DNA from: Burkholderiaceae bacterium
GTDB taxonomy: Bacteria; Pseudomonadota; Gammaproteobacteria; Burkholderiales; Burkholderiaceae_E
Reading direction: 5' to 3'
Assembly: GCA_023954015.1 (NCBI GenBank)
Contig: JAMLIS010000012.1
Coordinates: 48,659 to 112,658, forward strand
DNA: 64,000 nt
Part shown: in pieces, positions 1-9,096 of the stretch
How positions within the stretch are numbered: position 1 is the first letter of the stretch
Layout: every line of letters starts with the position of its first letter
Program-made: the position numbers and the translations under genes
The notes under the pieces: model-generated
The model's input: the letters and a program-made list of their open reading frames with translations, nothing else
What the model was told of the DNA's origin: nothing
Databases searched by the model: none

Positions 1-231
1 CGCAATCTCGTGACCAGCGCCATCGACGAGGAGATCGTCCTGTCCACCGTACGCGTGGCGCAACGGCTGAACATCCGCACGATCGCCGAGCACGTCCACA
101 ACCAGGACATCCTCGATCGCCTGACCGAACTCGGCGTGCACCACATCCAGGGCGAGCTGATCGGCAAGGCCGCGCCGCTGGAAGACCTGTTCGCCCAGCC
201 GTCGCTGCGCGAGACGAGCGAGCAGCACTGA
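1..231 (+). CDS. EAL-domain c-di-GMP phosphodiesterase, C-terminal fragment
   Basis: The reading frame is open from base 1 and ends in TGA at 229-231, so the gene starts upstream of the window. The 76 visible residues match the last helices of an EAL domain: a T-S-A-I-D-E-E-I-V stretch, then the R-T-I-A-E-H-V segment and a G-V-H-H-I-Q-G-E-L-I-G-K block. In complete family members the last block is usually Y-x-Q-G-(F/Y), followed by a proline and a short tail. EAL domains hydrolyse cyclic-di-GMP at the inner face of the membrane or in the cytosol. The catalytic E-x-L motif lies outside the window, so activity and any attached GGDEF or sensor domain cannot be judged. Confidence 0.8.
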   Translation, partial: RNLVTSAIDEEIVLSTVRVAQRLNIRTIAEHVHNQDILDRLTELGVHHIQGELIGKAAPLEDLFAQPSLRETSEQH

Positions 232-263
232 GAACGCCGGTTTCGGCGCCCCGGCAAAAGAAA

Positions 264-296
264 AACGGGTTAGCTCCTCGTGAGAGCTAACCCGTT
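264..296 (-). terminator. Rho-independent terminator downstream of tRNA-Pro
   Basis: A perfect 13-bp inverted repeat (264-276 with 284-296) encloses a 7-base loop. Read on the minus strand it is followed by TTTTTCTTTT, so it terminates the tRNA-Pro transcript. The plus side has only a weak T run, so termination of the EAL gene from the other direction would be less efficient. Confidence 0.85.
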
Positions 297-304
297 GATT
301 TCAT

Positions 305-381
305 TGGTCGGGACGGCGGGATTCGAACTCGCGACCCCTTGCACCCCATGCAAGTGCGCTACCAGGCTGCGCTACGTCCCG
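305..381 (-). tRNA. tRNA-Pro (anticodon GGG)
   Basis: The reverse complement folds as a standard 77-nt cloverleaf. The acceptor stem is CGGGACG paired with CGTCCCG, the discriminator is A, and CCA is encoded at 305-307. The anticodon arm is CTTGC-ATGGGGT-GCAAG, giving anticodon GGG. The T arm contains GTTCGAATC. It lies downstream of ihfA and merR, a common position for this tRNA in Burkholderiales, and has its own extended -10 element and terminator. Confidence 0.97.
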
Positions 382-391
382 TTGGCTGCGA

Positions 392-397
392 AGTATA
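392..397 (-). promoter_or_regulatory. Extended -10 element of the tRNA-Pro promoter
   Basis: On the minus strand the sequence reads TGATATACT, a TG-N-TATACT extended -10, ending about 11 bases before the tRNA 5' end. No good -35 hexamer is visible, which fits an extended -10 promoter. Assigned by position and sequence only. Confidence 0.5.
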
Positions 398-434
398 TCA
401 GCCCGCCGTCGGCTGCCGGCGCTGTCGCGCCGGA

Positions 435-854
435 TCAGCGCAGCAGTTCGAGCGCCTTCTCGAGCTCGGCGCGCAGGGCATCGACATCGACGATCGCCGA
501 GGTCGCCGCGCCTTCGACGACCACCGGCGCGGTTGCCTCGGCATCTTCGCGGACCGCCGCGGCATCGCGTTCCCTGGCGGCCTGCTGTGCCTCGCCGAGC
601 CGGTTGCGCGCGCCGCTGATCGTGAAGCCCTGCTCGTAGAGCAGTTCGCGGATGCGACGCACCAGCAGCACTTCGTGGTGCTGGTAGTAGCGGCGGTTGC
701 CGCGCCGCTTCATCGGGCGCAGCTGCGTGAACTCCTGCTCCCAATAGCGCAGCACGTGGGGCTTGACGCCGCACAGCTCGCTGACCTCGCCGATCGTGAA
801 ATAGCGCTTCGCGGGAATCGGCGGCAACGCTGCCTTGGTATCGGTCTTCTGCAT
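435..854 (-). CDS. MerR-family transcriptional regulator
   Basis: This is a 139-residue protein whose first half is a MerR winged helix: [12 protein letters not shown] at about 19-30, then [10 protein letters not shown] and a G-N-R-R-Y-Y-Q wing. The second half is alanine- and glutamate-rich, with heptad-like spacing suited to the dimerisation helix of this family. No effector-binding cysteines are visible. It follows ihfA by about 38 bases, as in many Burkholderiales where pheT-ihfA-merR-tRNA-Pro is a fixed unit. I chose the ATG at 854; a GTG at 884 would add ten residues, and neither has a good Shine-Dalgarno sequence. Target genes are unknown. Confidence 0.85.
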   Translation of the reverse strand: MQKTDTKAALPPIPAKRYFTIGEVSELCGVKPHVLRYWEQEFTQLRPMKRRGNRRYYQHHEVLLVRRIRELLYEQGFTISGARNRLGEAQQAARERDAAAVREDAEATAPVVVEGAATSAIVDVDALRAELEKALELLR

Positions 855-892
855 CGTTTGCCGTGCCGGCCGGGCGCCGGACACCTTCGGTA

Positions 893-1414
893 TCAGGAAC
901 CCTCGATCTGCGACTTCAGCTTCTGGCTCGCGTGGAAGGTGACCACGCGGCGCGCCGAGATCGGGATTTCCTCGCCGGTCTTCGGGTTGCGACCGGGTCG
1001 CTGCGGCTTGTCGCGCAGCTGGAAGTTGCCGAACCCGGAGAGCTTCACGCAGCCGCCGCGCTCCAGCGCGCCGCGGATCTCGTCGAAGAAGGTCTCGACC
1101 ATGTCCTTGGCTTCACGCTTGTTCAGGCCGACGCGTTCGAAGAGCATCTCGGCGAGTTCGGCCTTCGTCAGCGTGAAGCCCTCGCGTTGCGGCGGCCCCT
1201 CGTCGGACTCCAGGCCCGTGCGCGGGCGAGTGTCGAACTCGGCCGCGGCGCGAGGATCGGTGCGCTCGTGCCGCATCGACTGCGCTGCCGTGCCCGGCGC
1301 ACGCGAGGTGGAGCTGTCGGCTTTCACGGATACGACGCCGTTCGTCGCTTCGTCGGGCGTCTCGTTGCGATGCTCCGGGACCGCGCGGCCGAACGTGACA
1401 ATCGTTTCCGCCAT
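893..1414 (-). CDS. ihfA: Integration host factor subunit alpha, with long N-terminal extension
   Basis: IHF-alpha pairs with IHF-beta to bend DNA in recombination, replication and transcription. The IHF fold is clear from residue 81: [10 protein letters not shown], then L-S-G-F-G-N-F and [10 protein letters not shown], the flexible arm carrying the proline that intercalates into DNA. The oddity is length: 173 residues against about 100 in E. coli. The first 79 residues are polar and low-complexity, with no recognisable domain. The ATG at 1414 has a GAGA element a few bases upstream, which supports the long form. The next in-frame ATG (residue 47) would still leave a 34-residue extension. It sits 42 bases after pheT in the same operon. 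Confidence 0.93.
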   Translation of the reverse strand: MAETIVTFGRAVPEHRNETPDEATNGVVSVKADSSTSRAPGTAAQSMRHERTDPRAAAEFDTRPRTGLESDEGPPQREGFTLTKAELAEMLFERVGLNKREAKDMVETFFDEIRGALERGGCVKLSGFGNFQLRDKPQRPGRNPKTGEEIPISARRVVTFHASQKLKSQIEGS

Positions 1415-1456
1415 CGTTCTCGAATCTGCCAGGGAATGCTGCTCTTGCGGTCGATG

Positions 1457-3874
1457 TTACGGCTCTTCGCTTCGGGGCCCCGAGCGAAGCCGCGCACCGA
1501 CGGATCGAGTGAGCCGGAAGACGATCGCGTCGACGGCTTCGGCCGCCTCGGCTTCGCTCAAGGTGCGTCGAGTATCTTGCATCCACAATCGGAAGGCAAG
1601 GCTTTTTTCCTTATTTTCCAATCCCTTACCGCGATATTCGTCGAACAGTCGCACGTTGCGGACGAGCGCGGCAGCGGGTGCCGAAGCCCGCGCCTCGTCG
1701 ATCTCGGCGAGCACGCGAGCGACCGGAAGCGCGCTGTCGACGACGAGTGCGAGGTCGCGAACGATCGGGGGGAAGCGCGAGCTCTCTTCGTGCACCGGTA
1801 CGCGACGCACGAGCGCCGAGGCGAGGTCGATCTCGGCGAGGATCGGGGCGAGCGGCAGCTCGAGTTCCCGTTGGAGCTGCGGGTGCAGCTCGCCGATCCA
1901 TCCGATCGCCTGCGCCTCGCAGAACACGCGCGCGCTGCGCCCCGGATGCAACGCCGGGTGCTCCGCGCGCTCGAAACGCAGCGTCGCCTCGACGATCGTC
2001 TCCAGGTCGCCTTTGAGGTCGAAGAAATCGACGCCTCGCGTGGCCAGTCCCCACTGCTCGTCGCACTGCGGCCCGTAGGCGAGCAGCCCGACGCGCAGCG
2101 GCTGCGCGATGCCGGCCACCTGATGCGAGCCGGCGGCCTGCTCGCGGTCGGCGGCGAACACGCGTCCGATCTCGAAGAGTCGGACGCGCGAGGCCTTGCG
2201 ATTGACGTTCGCGCGAAGCGTCTCCACGAGCCCGCTCCACAGCGACGTGCGCATCACGTCCATCTGCGCGGCGATCGGATTGAGCAGGCGGATCGGCTCC
2301 GCCCCGCCCAGCCGACGGTCGAGCGCCGACTCGACGAAGCTGTAGGTGACGACCTCCTGGTAGTCGCGCGCGGCGATCGCGCGCGCAAGCTGCGCGACGC
2401 TGCGGCGCGCCTCGGGCACCGGGCGCATCGGCATCGGTCCGACCGGTGGGCGTACCGGCAGCCGTTCGTAACCCCAGATCCGCACGACCTCCTCGATCAG
2501 GTCTTCCTCGATCTGCAGGTCGAAACGAAACGACGGCGGCTGCACGAGGAAGACGCCGCCGTCGCGCCGGGCGGGCAATTGCAGCCGCTCGAACACCGAT
2601 GCGATCTCTTCGTCGCCGATGTCGACGCCGATCACCTTGCGGGCGCGATCGGCACGCAGGCGCACCGGTTCGCGAACCGGCAAGCCGGTGACAACGTCGT
2701 CGACCGGACCGGCGCGTCCACCGCAGACGTCGACGATCAGCCGCGTGATGTACTCGAGGTGCTCGACAGTGGTGGCGGGATCGACACCGCGCTCGAAGCG
2801 CGCACCGGCGTCGGTGGAGAGGTTGTAGCGCCGCGGACGACCGGCGATCGCCGCCGGCCACCAGAACGCGGCCTCGACGTAGACGTTTCGCGTGCCGTCG
2901 GAAACGGCGGTGGCCTCGCCCCCCATGATGCCCGCCAGGCTTTCGACGCCATCGCCGGCGGCGATGACTCCGACCCGCTCGTCGAGCGAGACCGTCTGCC
3001 CGTTGAGCAGCGTCAGGCTTTCGCCCGGGCGGCCCCAGCGAACCTCGAGATCGCCGTCGATGCGATCGAGGTCGAAGACGTGCGTCGGCCGGCCCAGCTC
3101 GAGCATCACGTAGTTCGAGATGTCGACCAGCGCGGTGATGCTGCGCTGCCCCGCGCGCTCGAGCCGGCGCTTCATCCACTCGGGCGTCTGCGCCGACGGA
3201 TCGACGCCGCGGACGATCCGGCCGGAGAAGCGCCCGCACAGATCGGGCGCGAGCACGCGCACCGGCAGCCGGTCGTCGAGCGTAGCCTGCACCGCCTCGA
3301 AGACGGGCGTATCGAGCGGCGCTCCGCTCAGCGCCGCGAGTTCGCGCGCGACGCCGAACACGCTCATGCAGTGCGCGAGATTCGGCGTGAGCTTGATCTC
3401 GAACACCGCCTCGTCGAGCGCCAGCGCTTCACGCAGGTCGATGCCGAGCGCCAGCGCAGGATCGAGCGCAAGGATCCCCGAATGATCTTCGGACAGGCCG
3501 AGTTCGCGCGCCGAGCAGAGCATGCCCTCGCTGGCGACCCCGCGCATCTTCACGGGCGCGATCTTCAGCGCACCGGGAAGTTCGGCCCCCGGCAACGCGC
3601 AGGCCACGCGCATGCCCGCGACGACGTTCGGCGCGCCGCAGACGATCGTGCGCATGCGGCCTGCGCCGGCGTCGACCCGGCAGACGCTGAGCCGGTCGGC
3701 CGCGGGGTGCCGGGCGACCTCGTCCACGCGCGCAACGACGACGCCGTGGAACGGCGGCGCCGCCCGCATCGTCTCCTCGACCTCCAGGCCGGCCATCGTC
3801 AGGCGCTCGGCGATCTCCTCGGCGCTCCAGGCGGGCGAAACGAAGCGGCGAAGCCAGCTCTCGGGAATGCGCAT
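1457..3874 (-). CDS. pheT: Phenylalanine--tRNA ligase beta subunit
   Basis: This is the large subunit of the alpha2-beta2 enzyme that charges tRNA-Phe; the beta subunit binds the tRNA and hydrolyses mischarged tyrosine. At 805 residues it matches the family length (about 795 in E. coli). Domains in order are an EMAP-like tRNA-binding domain (about 40-150), the B3/B4 editing region (about 205-385), B5 (about 400-475), the catalytic-like core, and a C-terminal FDX-ACB domain beginning near F-P-P-I-V-R-D-L. The ATG lies 10 bases after the pheS stop, so translation is probably coupled. Confidence 0.97.
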   Translation of the reverse strand: MRIPESWLRRFVSPAWSAEEIAERLTMAGLEVEETMRAAPPFHGVVVARVDEVARHPAADRLSVCRVDAGAGRMRTIVCGAPNVVAGMRVACALPGAELPGALKIAPVKMRGVASEGMLCSARELGLSEDHSGILALDPALALGIDLREALALDEAVFEIKLTPNLAHCMSVFGVARELAALSGAPLDTPVFEAVQATLDDRLPVRVLAPDLCGRFSGRIVRGVDPSAQTPEWMKRRLERAGQRSITALVDISNYVMLELGRPTHVFDLDRIDGDLEVRWGRPGESLTLLNGQTVSLDERVGVIAAGDGVESLAGIMGGEATAVSDGTRNVYVEAAFWWPAAIAGRPRRYNLSTDAGARFERGVDPATTVEHLEYITRLIVDVCGGRAGPVDDVVTGLPVREPVRLRADRARKVIGVDIGDEEIASVFERLQLPARRDGGVFLVQPPSFRFDLQIEEDLIEEVVRIWGYERLPVRPPVGPMPMRPVPEARRSVAQLARAIAARDYQEVVTYSFVESALDRRLGGAEPIRLLNPIAAQMDVMRTSLWSGLVETLRANVNRKASRVRLFEIGRVFAADREQAAGSHQVAGIAQPLRVGLLAYGPQCDEQWGLATRGVDFFDLKGDLETIVEATLRFERAEHPALHPGRSARVFCEAQAIGWIGELHPQLQRELELPLAPILAEIDLASALVRRVPVHEESSRFPPIVRDLALVVDSALPVARVLAEIDEARASAPAAALVRNVRLFDEYRGKGLENKEKSLAFRLWMQDTRRTLSEAEAAEAVDAIVFRLTRSVGARLRSGPRSEEP

Positions 3875-3884
3875 GAAGAGTCGA

Positions 3885-5298
<1,414 letters not shown>

Positions 5299-5310
5299 CG
5301 TGCGCTCTCC

Positions 5311-5508
5311 TTATGCGTACGGCAGCAAGGCCTTGATCGCCGGTACGTCGTTGGCGTGCACGTCCGTGGTGCCGCGCAACTGGCGCTTGTTCTTCGTGGT
5401 CTTCTTCGTGAGGATGTGGCGCTTGTACGCCTGCGCGCGCGTGATCTTGCCCGAGGGGCGAACCCGAAACCGCTTGGCGGCTCCTCTTTTCGTCTTCATC
5501 TTCGGCAT
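5311..5508 (-). CDS. rpmI: 50S ribosomal protein L35
   Basis: This 65-residue protein begins [14 protein letters not shown], the canonical L35 N-terminus, and carries the [12 protein letters not shown] core. The frame stays open upstream to about 5658, but that part has no L35 homology. The ATG at 5508 has AAGGGC before it and gives the standard length. It lies in the infC-rpmI-rplT operon and is assembled into the large ribosomal subunit. Confidence 0.97.
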   Translation of the reverse strand: MPKMKTKRGAAKRFRVRPSGKITRAQAYKRHILTKKTTKNKRQLRGTTDVHANDVPAIKALLPYA

Positions 5509-5673
5509 GATTGCCCTTGCCTTCTTCGATTGCCTCGTCGGGTGTCCGGCAACCCGCCGGAACTTCGTGGACCCGCTCGGCTTCTGGGACGCCGTCGCTG
5601 CGGCGCCCTGCCCTTGCCGGCGCCGCACTGCGGCACCGTGCCTTTCGGCGCCGCGCACGCGGCGTCGAAGATC
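5509..5673 (-). promoter_or_regulatory. infC-rpmI intergenic leader, possible L20-responsive RNA
   Basis: These 165 bases are the only sizeable gap in an otherwise tight operon. The RNA sense strand can form several GC-rich hairpins, for example GCCGCG-TG-CGCGGC and GCCGCA/TGCGGC near the infC end, and CCGGCGG/CCGG structures nearer rpmI. In other bacteria L20 represses translation by binding structured RNA at this position. No specific L20 site could be identified by eye, so the regulatory role is inferred from position. Confidence 0.3.
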
Positions 5674-6195
5674 CTATTTCTTGCGCTTCGGCGCGATCAC
5701 CATGATCATCTGCCGCCCCTCGAGACGCGGCATCTGCTCGACCTGCGCCAGATCTTCCACGTCGTTGCGCACGCGCTCGAGCAGCCGGATGCCGAACTCC
5801 TGGTGTGCCATCTCGCGGCCCCGAAAACGCAAGGTGATCTTCGCCTTGTCGCCTTCGTCGAGGAAGCGGCGCAGGTTGCGCAGCTTGACCTGATAGTCGC
5901 CTTCGTCGGTGCCGGGCCGGAACTTCACTTCCTTGACCTGGATGATCTTCTGCTTGGCCCGCGCCTCGTGCTGGCGCTTCTGTTCCTGGTACTTGAACTT
6001 CCCGTAGTCCATCAACCGGGCCACGGGCGGGCGGGCTTGGGGCGCGATCTCGACGAGGTCGACCTCCGCATCTTCGGCCATCCGCATGGCCTCGCGCAGG
6101 CTCACGATGCCGATCGGCTCGTTGTCGATGCCGACCAGCCTCAGCTCGGGGACGTTGATTTCGCCGTTGATGCGATGCGGGCGTTCAGTAGCGAT
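5674..6195 (-). CDS. infC: Translation initiation factor IF-3, AUC start codon
   Basis: IF-3 binds the 30S subunit and checks start-codon pairing. The family N-terminus (R-P-H-R-I-N-G-E-I, then V-P-E-L-R-L-V-G) lies upstream of the first ATG, GTG or TTG in frame, the GTG at 6105. The only suitable start is ATC at 6193-6195, preceded by GGAG with an 8-base gap, giving 173 residues, the normal IF-3 length. Rare AUU or AUC starts are typical of infC and let IF-3 repress its own translation. The C-domain ends [10 protein letters not shown]. It is cotranscribed with thrS upstream. Confidence 0.95.
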   Translation of the reverse strand: MATERPHRINGEINVPELRLVGIDNEPIGIVSLREAMRMAEDAEVDLVEIAPQARPPVARLMDYGKFKYQEQKRQHEARAKQKIIQVKEVKFRPGTDEGDYQVKLRNLRRFLDEGDKAKITLRFRGREMAHQEFGIRLLERVRNDVEDLAQVEQMPRLEGRQMIMVIAPKRKK

Positions 6196-6281
6196 GCTGC
6201 GTTCTCCGGTTCGTTAAAGGGAAAAGCCGAACGCAATGCCGAAAGCAACGACCGCGCCCGCTCCGCGGGGAGCACGGCGTG

Positions 6282-8201
6282 TCATTGCGGTTGGGATCGC
6301 TTCAGCGCGACGTCTTCGGACAGCCGCGCCGCGAACGCGCCGACGTCGACAGCGCCGACCTCGGCGCCCCCACGCGCGCGCACGGCTACCTTGCCAGTCT
6401 GCCGCTCCTTGTCGCCGACGACGAGGATGTACGGCACCTTCTGCAGACTGTGCTCGCGGATTTTATAGTTGATCTTTTCGTTGCGCAAATCGCATTCGAC
6501 CCTAAATCCTTGTTTTGCGAGGCTTTCTGCAACCTCGCGCGCATAGGGCGCCTGCACCTCGGTGATCGTGGCGACGACCGCCTGCACGGGCGCCAGCCAC
6601 ATCGGCATCGCGCCCGCGTGATTCTCGAGCAGGATGCCGATGAAACGCTCCATCGAACCGACGATCGCCCGGTGCAGCATCACCGGCACGCGCCGCGAGT
6701 TGTCCTCGGCGACGTACTCGGCGCCGAGCAGCCCGGCCATGTTGAAGTCGACCTGGATGGTGCCGCACTGCCATGGGCGACCGATCGCGTCCTTCAGCGT
6801 GTATTCGATCTTCGGGCCGTAGAACGCACCCTCGCCCGGGGCGATCGTGAACGCGACGCCGACGCGGCGCAGGCTCTCCTCGAGCGCGGCCTCGGCCTTG
6901 TCCCACAACGCATCGGAACCGACCCGCATCTCCGGACGGGTCGCGATGCGATACAGGATGTGCTCGAAGCCGAAGTCGCGATAGACGCGCTGCAGGTCGC
7001 GCGTGAACGCGACGCACTCGTCGAGGATCTGGTCTTCGGTCACGAAAGCGTGGCCGTCGTCCTGCGTGAAGCCGCGCACGCGCATGATTCCGTGCAACGC
7101 ACCCGAAGGCTCGTTGCGATGGCACTGACCGAACTCGCCGTAGCGCAGCGGAAGGTCGCGGTACGAGCGCAGGTCGGACTTGAAGATCTGGATATGGCCG
7201 GGGCAGTTCATCGGCTTCAACGCATACGACCGGTTCTCCGATTCGGTCGTGAACATGTTCTCGCGATAGTTCTGCCAGTGGCCGGTGCGCTCCCACAGGC
7301 TGCGGTCGAGGATCTGCGGGCCCTTGACCTCGAGATAGCCGGTGTCGCGGTAGACGCCGCGCATGTACTGCTCGACCTGCTGCCAGATCGCCCAGCCCTT
7401 CGGATGCCAGAACACCAGCCCCGGCGCCTCGTCCTGCATGTGGAAGAGGTCGAGCTCGCGGCCCAGCTTGCGGTGATCGCGCTTCTCGGCCTCCTCGAGC
7501 ATGTGGAGGTAGCCGTCCTGGTCTTCCTTCCGGGCCCAGGCGGTGCCGTAGATGCGCTGCAGCATCTCGTTGTTCGAATCGCCACGCCAATAGGCCCCGG
7601 CGATCTTCATCAGCTTGAAGACCTTCAGCCGGCCGGTGGACGGAACGTGCGGGCCGCGACAGAGGTCGACGAAGTCACCCTCGCGATACAGCGTGATCGG
7701 CTCGTCGGACGGGATCGACGCGATGATCTCGGCCTTGTAGCGTTCGCCGATCGACTCGAAGTAGCGCACCGCGTCGTCGCGTTGCCAGAGTTCGCGCACG
7801 ATCGGCTCGTCGCGCCGCGCGAGCTCGATCATCTTCGCCTCGATCGCCTGCAGATCTTCCGGCGTGAACGGCCGCTTGTATGAAAAATCGTAATAGAACC
7901 CGTTTTCTATTACCGGGCCGATCGTCACCTGCGCGTCGGGGAACAGCAGCTTGACCGCGTAGGCGAGCAGGTGCGCCGTGGAGTGACGCAGCACCTCGAG
8001 CCCTTCGGGGTCACGGTCGGTGACGACGGCGACTCTTGCGTCCTGCTCGATGCGGTACGAAGTGTCGACCAGTCTGCCGTCGACCTTACCGGCCAGCGCG
8101 GCGCGCGCCAGACCGCTGCCGACGGACGCGGCTACCTCGGCCACGGTGGGCGACGCATCGAAACGTCGCTGCGAGCCATCGGGAAGCGTGATCTGGACCA
8201 T
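6282..8201 (-). CDS. thrS: Threonine--tRNA ligase
   Basis: This enzyme charges tRNA-Thr in the cytoplasm. It has 639 residues (642 in E. coli). An N-terminal TGS domain (V-Q-I-T-L-P-D-G-S) is followed by the editing domain (H-S-T-A-H-L-L-A and a C-R-G-P-H-V motif), the class II core with the zinc cysteine in M-N-C-P-G-H (C333) and the H-R-N-E-P-S-G motif 2, and a C-terminal anticodon-binding domain. An in-frame TTG lies 12 bases upstream, but the ATG at 8201 has GAG in position and gives the usual M-V-Q-I-T start. It heads the thrS-infC-rpmI-rplT-pheST operon. Confidence 0.97.
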   Translation of the reverse strand: MVQITLPDGSQRRFDASPTVAEVAASVGSGLARAALAGKVDGRLVDTSYRIEQDARVAVVTDRDPEGLEVLRHSTAHLLAYAVKLLFPDAQVTIGPVIENGFYYDFSYKRPFTPEDLQAIEAKMIELARRDEPIVRELWQRDDAVRYFESIGERYKAEIIASIPSDEPITLYREGDFVDLCRGPHVPSTGRLKVFKLMKIAGAYWRGDSNNEMLQRIYGTAWARKEDQDGYLHMLEEAEKRDHRKLGRELDLFHMQDEAPGLVFWHPKGWAIWQQVEQYMRGVYRDTGYLEVKGPQILDRSLWERTGHWQNYRENMFTTESENRSYALKPMNCPGHIQIFKSDLRSYRDLPLRYGEFGQCHRNEPSGALHGIMRVRGFTQDDGHAFVTEDQILDECVAFTRDLQRVYRDFGFEHILYRIATRPEMRVGSDALWDKAEAALEESLRRVGVAFTIAPGEGAFYGPKIEYTLKDAIGRPWQCGTIQVDFNMAGLLGAEYVAEDNSRRVPVMLHRAIVGSMERFIGILLENHAGAMPMWLAPVQAVVATITEVQAPYAREVAESLAKQGFRVECDLRNEKINYKIREHSLQKVPYILVVGDKERQTGKVAVRARGGAEVGAVDVGAFAARLSEDVALKRSQPQ

Positions 8202-8431
8202 GTCTCGAGTCAAACCGGAAAGCTTAGCACAGCGACTCTCTCCTCAGGCGCCGCCGGCAATCGACCGGAATCGATCCTTTTCCGGGCGAGCATCGACCGG
8301 TACCGTCGCCCCAGGTTCAGGTTCAGGGCAGCCGGACGGCAACGTGGCGGCGAACCCGAAGCAGTGGCGCGAATGCCTGCGAATGGCGAAGATGAGCGTG
8401 TCGCGTCCCCCGTTCCTGCAGGAGATCCGTG

Positions 8432-8869
8432 ATGGGCACCGTCTCGAACATCCTTCGCTCCAAGCCCGACCAGGTCGTTCACACGATCGCGGCCGACGCA
8501 TCGATGCGCGATGCGCTCGAGCGGATGGCCGTGCACAACATCGGTGCGCTGGTGGTGACGGACGGCGAACGGATCGTCGGCATCGTCACCGAGCGCGACT
8601 ACGCGCGCAAATGCATCCTGATGGGACGGCGCTCCCGTGAAACCGCGGTGCGCGAACTGATGACGTCGCCGGTGATGTACGTGGAGCCCGAAGAGACCAG
8701 CGAGCAGTGCATGGCGCTGATGACCGAGAACCGGCTGCGCCACCTGCCGGTGCTCGACGAGGGCAGGCTCGTCGGCCTGGTCTCGATCGGCGACCTGGTC
8801 AAGAACATCATCTCGGAGCAGCGGTTCGTGATCGAACAACTCCGGCACTACATCGGCGGTCACCCCTGA
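8432..8869 (+). CDS. Tandem CBS-domain protein
   Basis: This soluble 145-residue protein consists of two CBS motifs: repeat 1 about 15-70 (G-A-L-V-V-T-D, then G-I-V-T-E-R-D-Y) and repeat 2 about 78-133 (H-L-P-V-L-D-E-G-R-L-V-G-L-V-S-I-G-D-L-V). CBS pairs bind adenine nucleotides and act as energy or redox sensors, but no partner is encoded alongside. AGGAG at 8420-8424 is spaced 7 bases from the ATG at 8432; a GTG immediately before it was not chosen. It is transcribed away from thrS, from a 230-base gap with no clear promoter hexamers. Confidence 0.9.
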   Translation: MGTVSNILRSKPDQVVHTIAADASMRDALERMAVHNIGALVVTDGERIVGIVTERDYARKCILMGRRSRETAVRELMTSPVMYVEPEETSEQCMALMTENRLRHLPVLDEGRLVGLVSIGDLVKNIISEQRFVIEQLRHYIGGHP

Positions 8870-8883
8870 GAGCATCCACCGAG

Positions 8884-8933
8884 CGACGCGGCCCGGGTCG
8901 GCCGCAGCGAACGACGCGGCCGGAGCCGGCCGC
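8884..8933. repeat. Imperfect tandem repeat, 22 bp, period 28
   Basis: A 22-bp unit starting CGACGCGGCC occurs at 8884-8905 and again at 8912-8933 with a few changes. Each copy can form a GC-rich hairpin (GCGGCC with GGCCGC). It lies between the convergent CBS gene and tRNA-Val and may slow transcription from either side, although neither strand has a T run. Confidence 0.6.
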
Positions 8934-8958
8934 GACCAGCGCCCACGAGCGGGAGCGC

Positions 8959-9035
8959 TGGTAGGCGCGATTGGACTCGAACCAACGACCCCCACCATGT
9001 CAAGGTGGTGCTCTAACCAGCTGAGCTACGCGCCT
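8959..9035 (-). tRNA. tRNA-Val (anticodon GAC)
   Basis: The reverse complement gives a 77-nt cloverleaf. The acceptor is AGGCGCG with CGCGCCT, discriminator A, and CCA is encoded at 8959-8961. The anticodon arm CCACC-TTGACAT-GGTGG gives anticodon GAC. The T arm contains GGTTCGAGTCC. It stands alone, with a TATACT hexamer just upstream. Confidence 0.97.
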
Positions 9036-9046
9036 GAAAGCGCACG

Positions 9047-9052
9047 AGTATA
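9047..9052 (-). promoter_or_regulatory. -10 hexamer of the tRNA-Val promoter
   Basis: TATACT on the minus strand ends 11 bases before the tRNA 5' end, the same arrangement as at tRNA-Pro. The -35 region is not recognisable by eye. Confidence 0.45.
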
Positions 9053-9096
9053 TCGCAGCGCAGCGGGCGATGGGCACCGTTGCGCCGGCACGCCGG

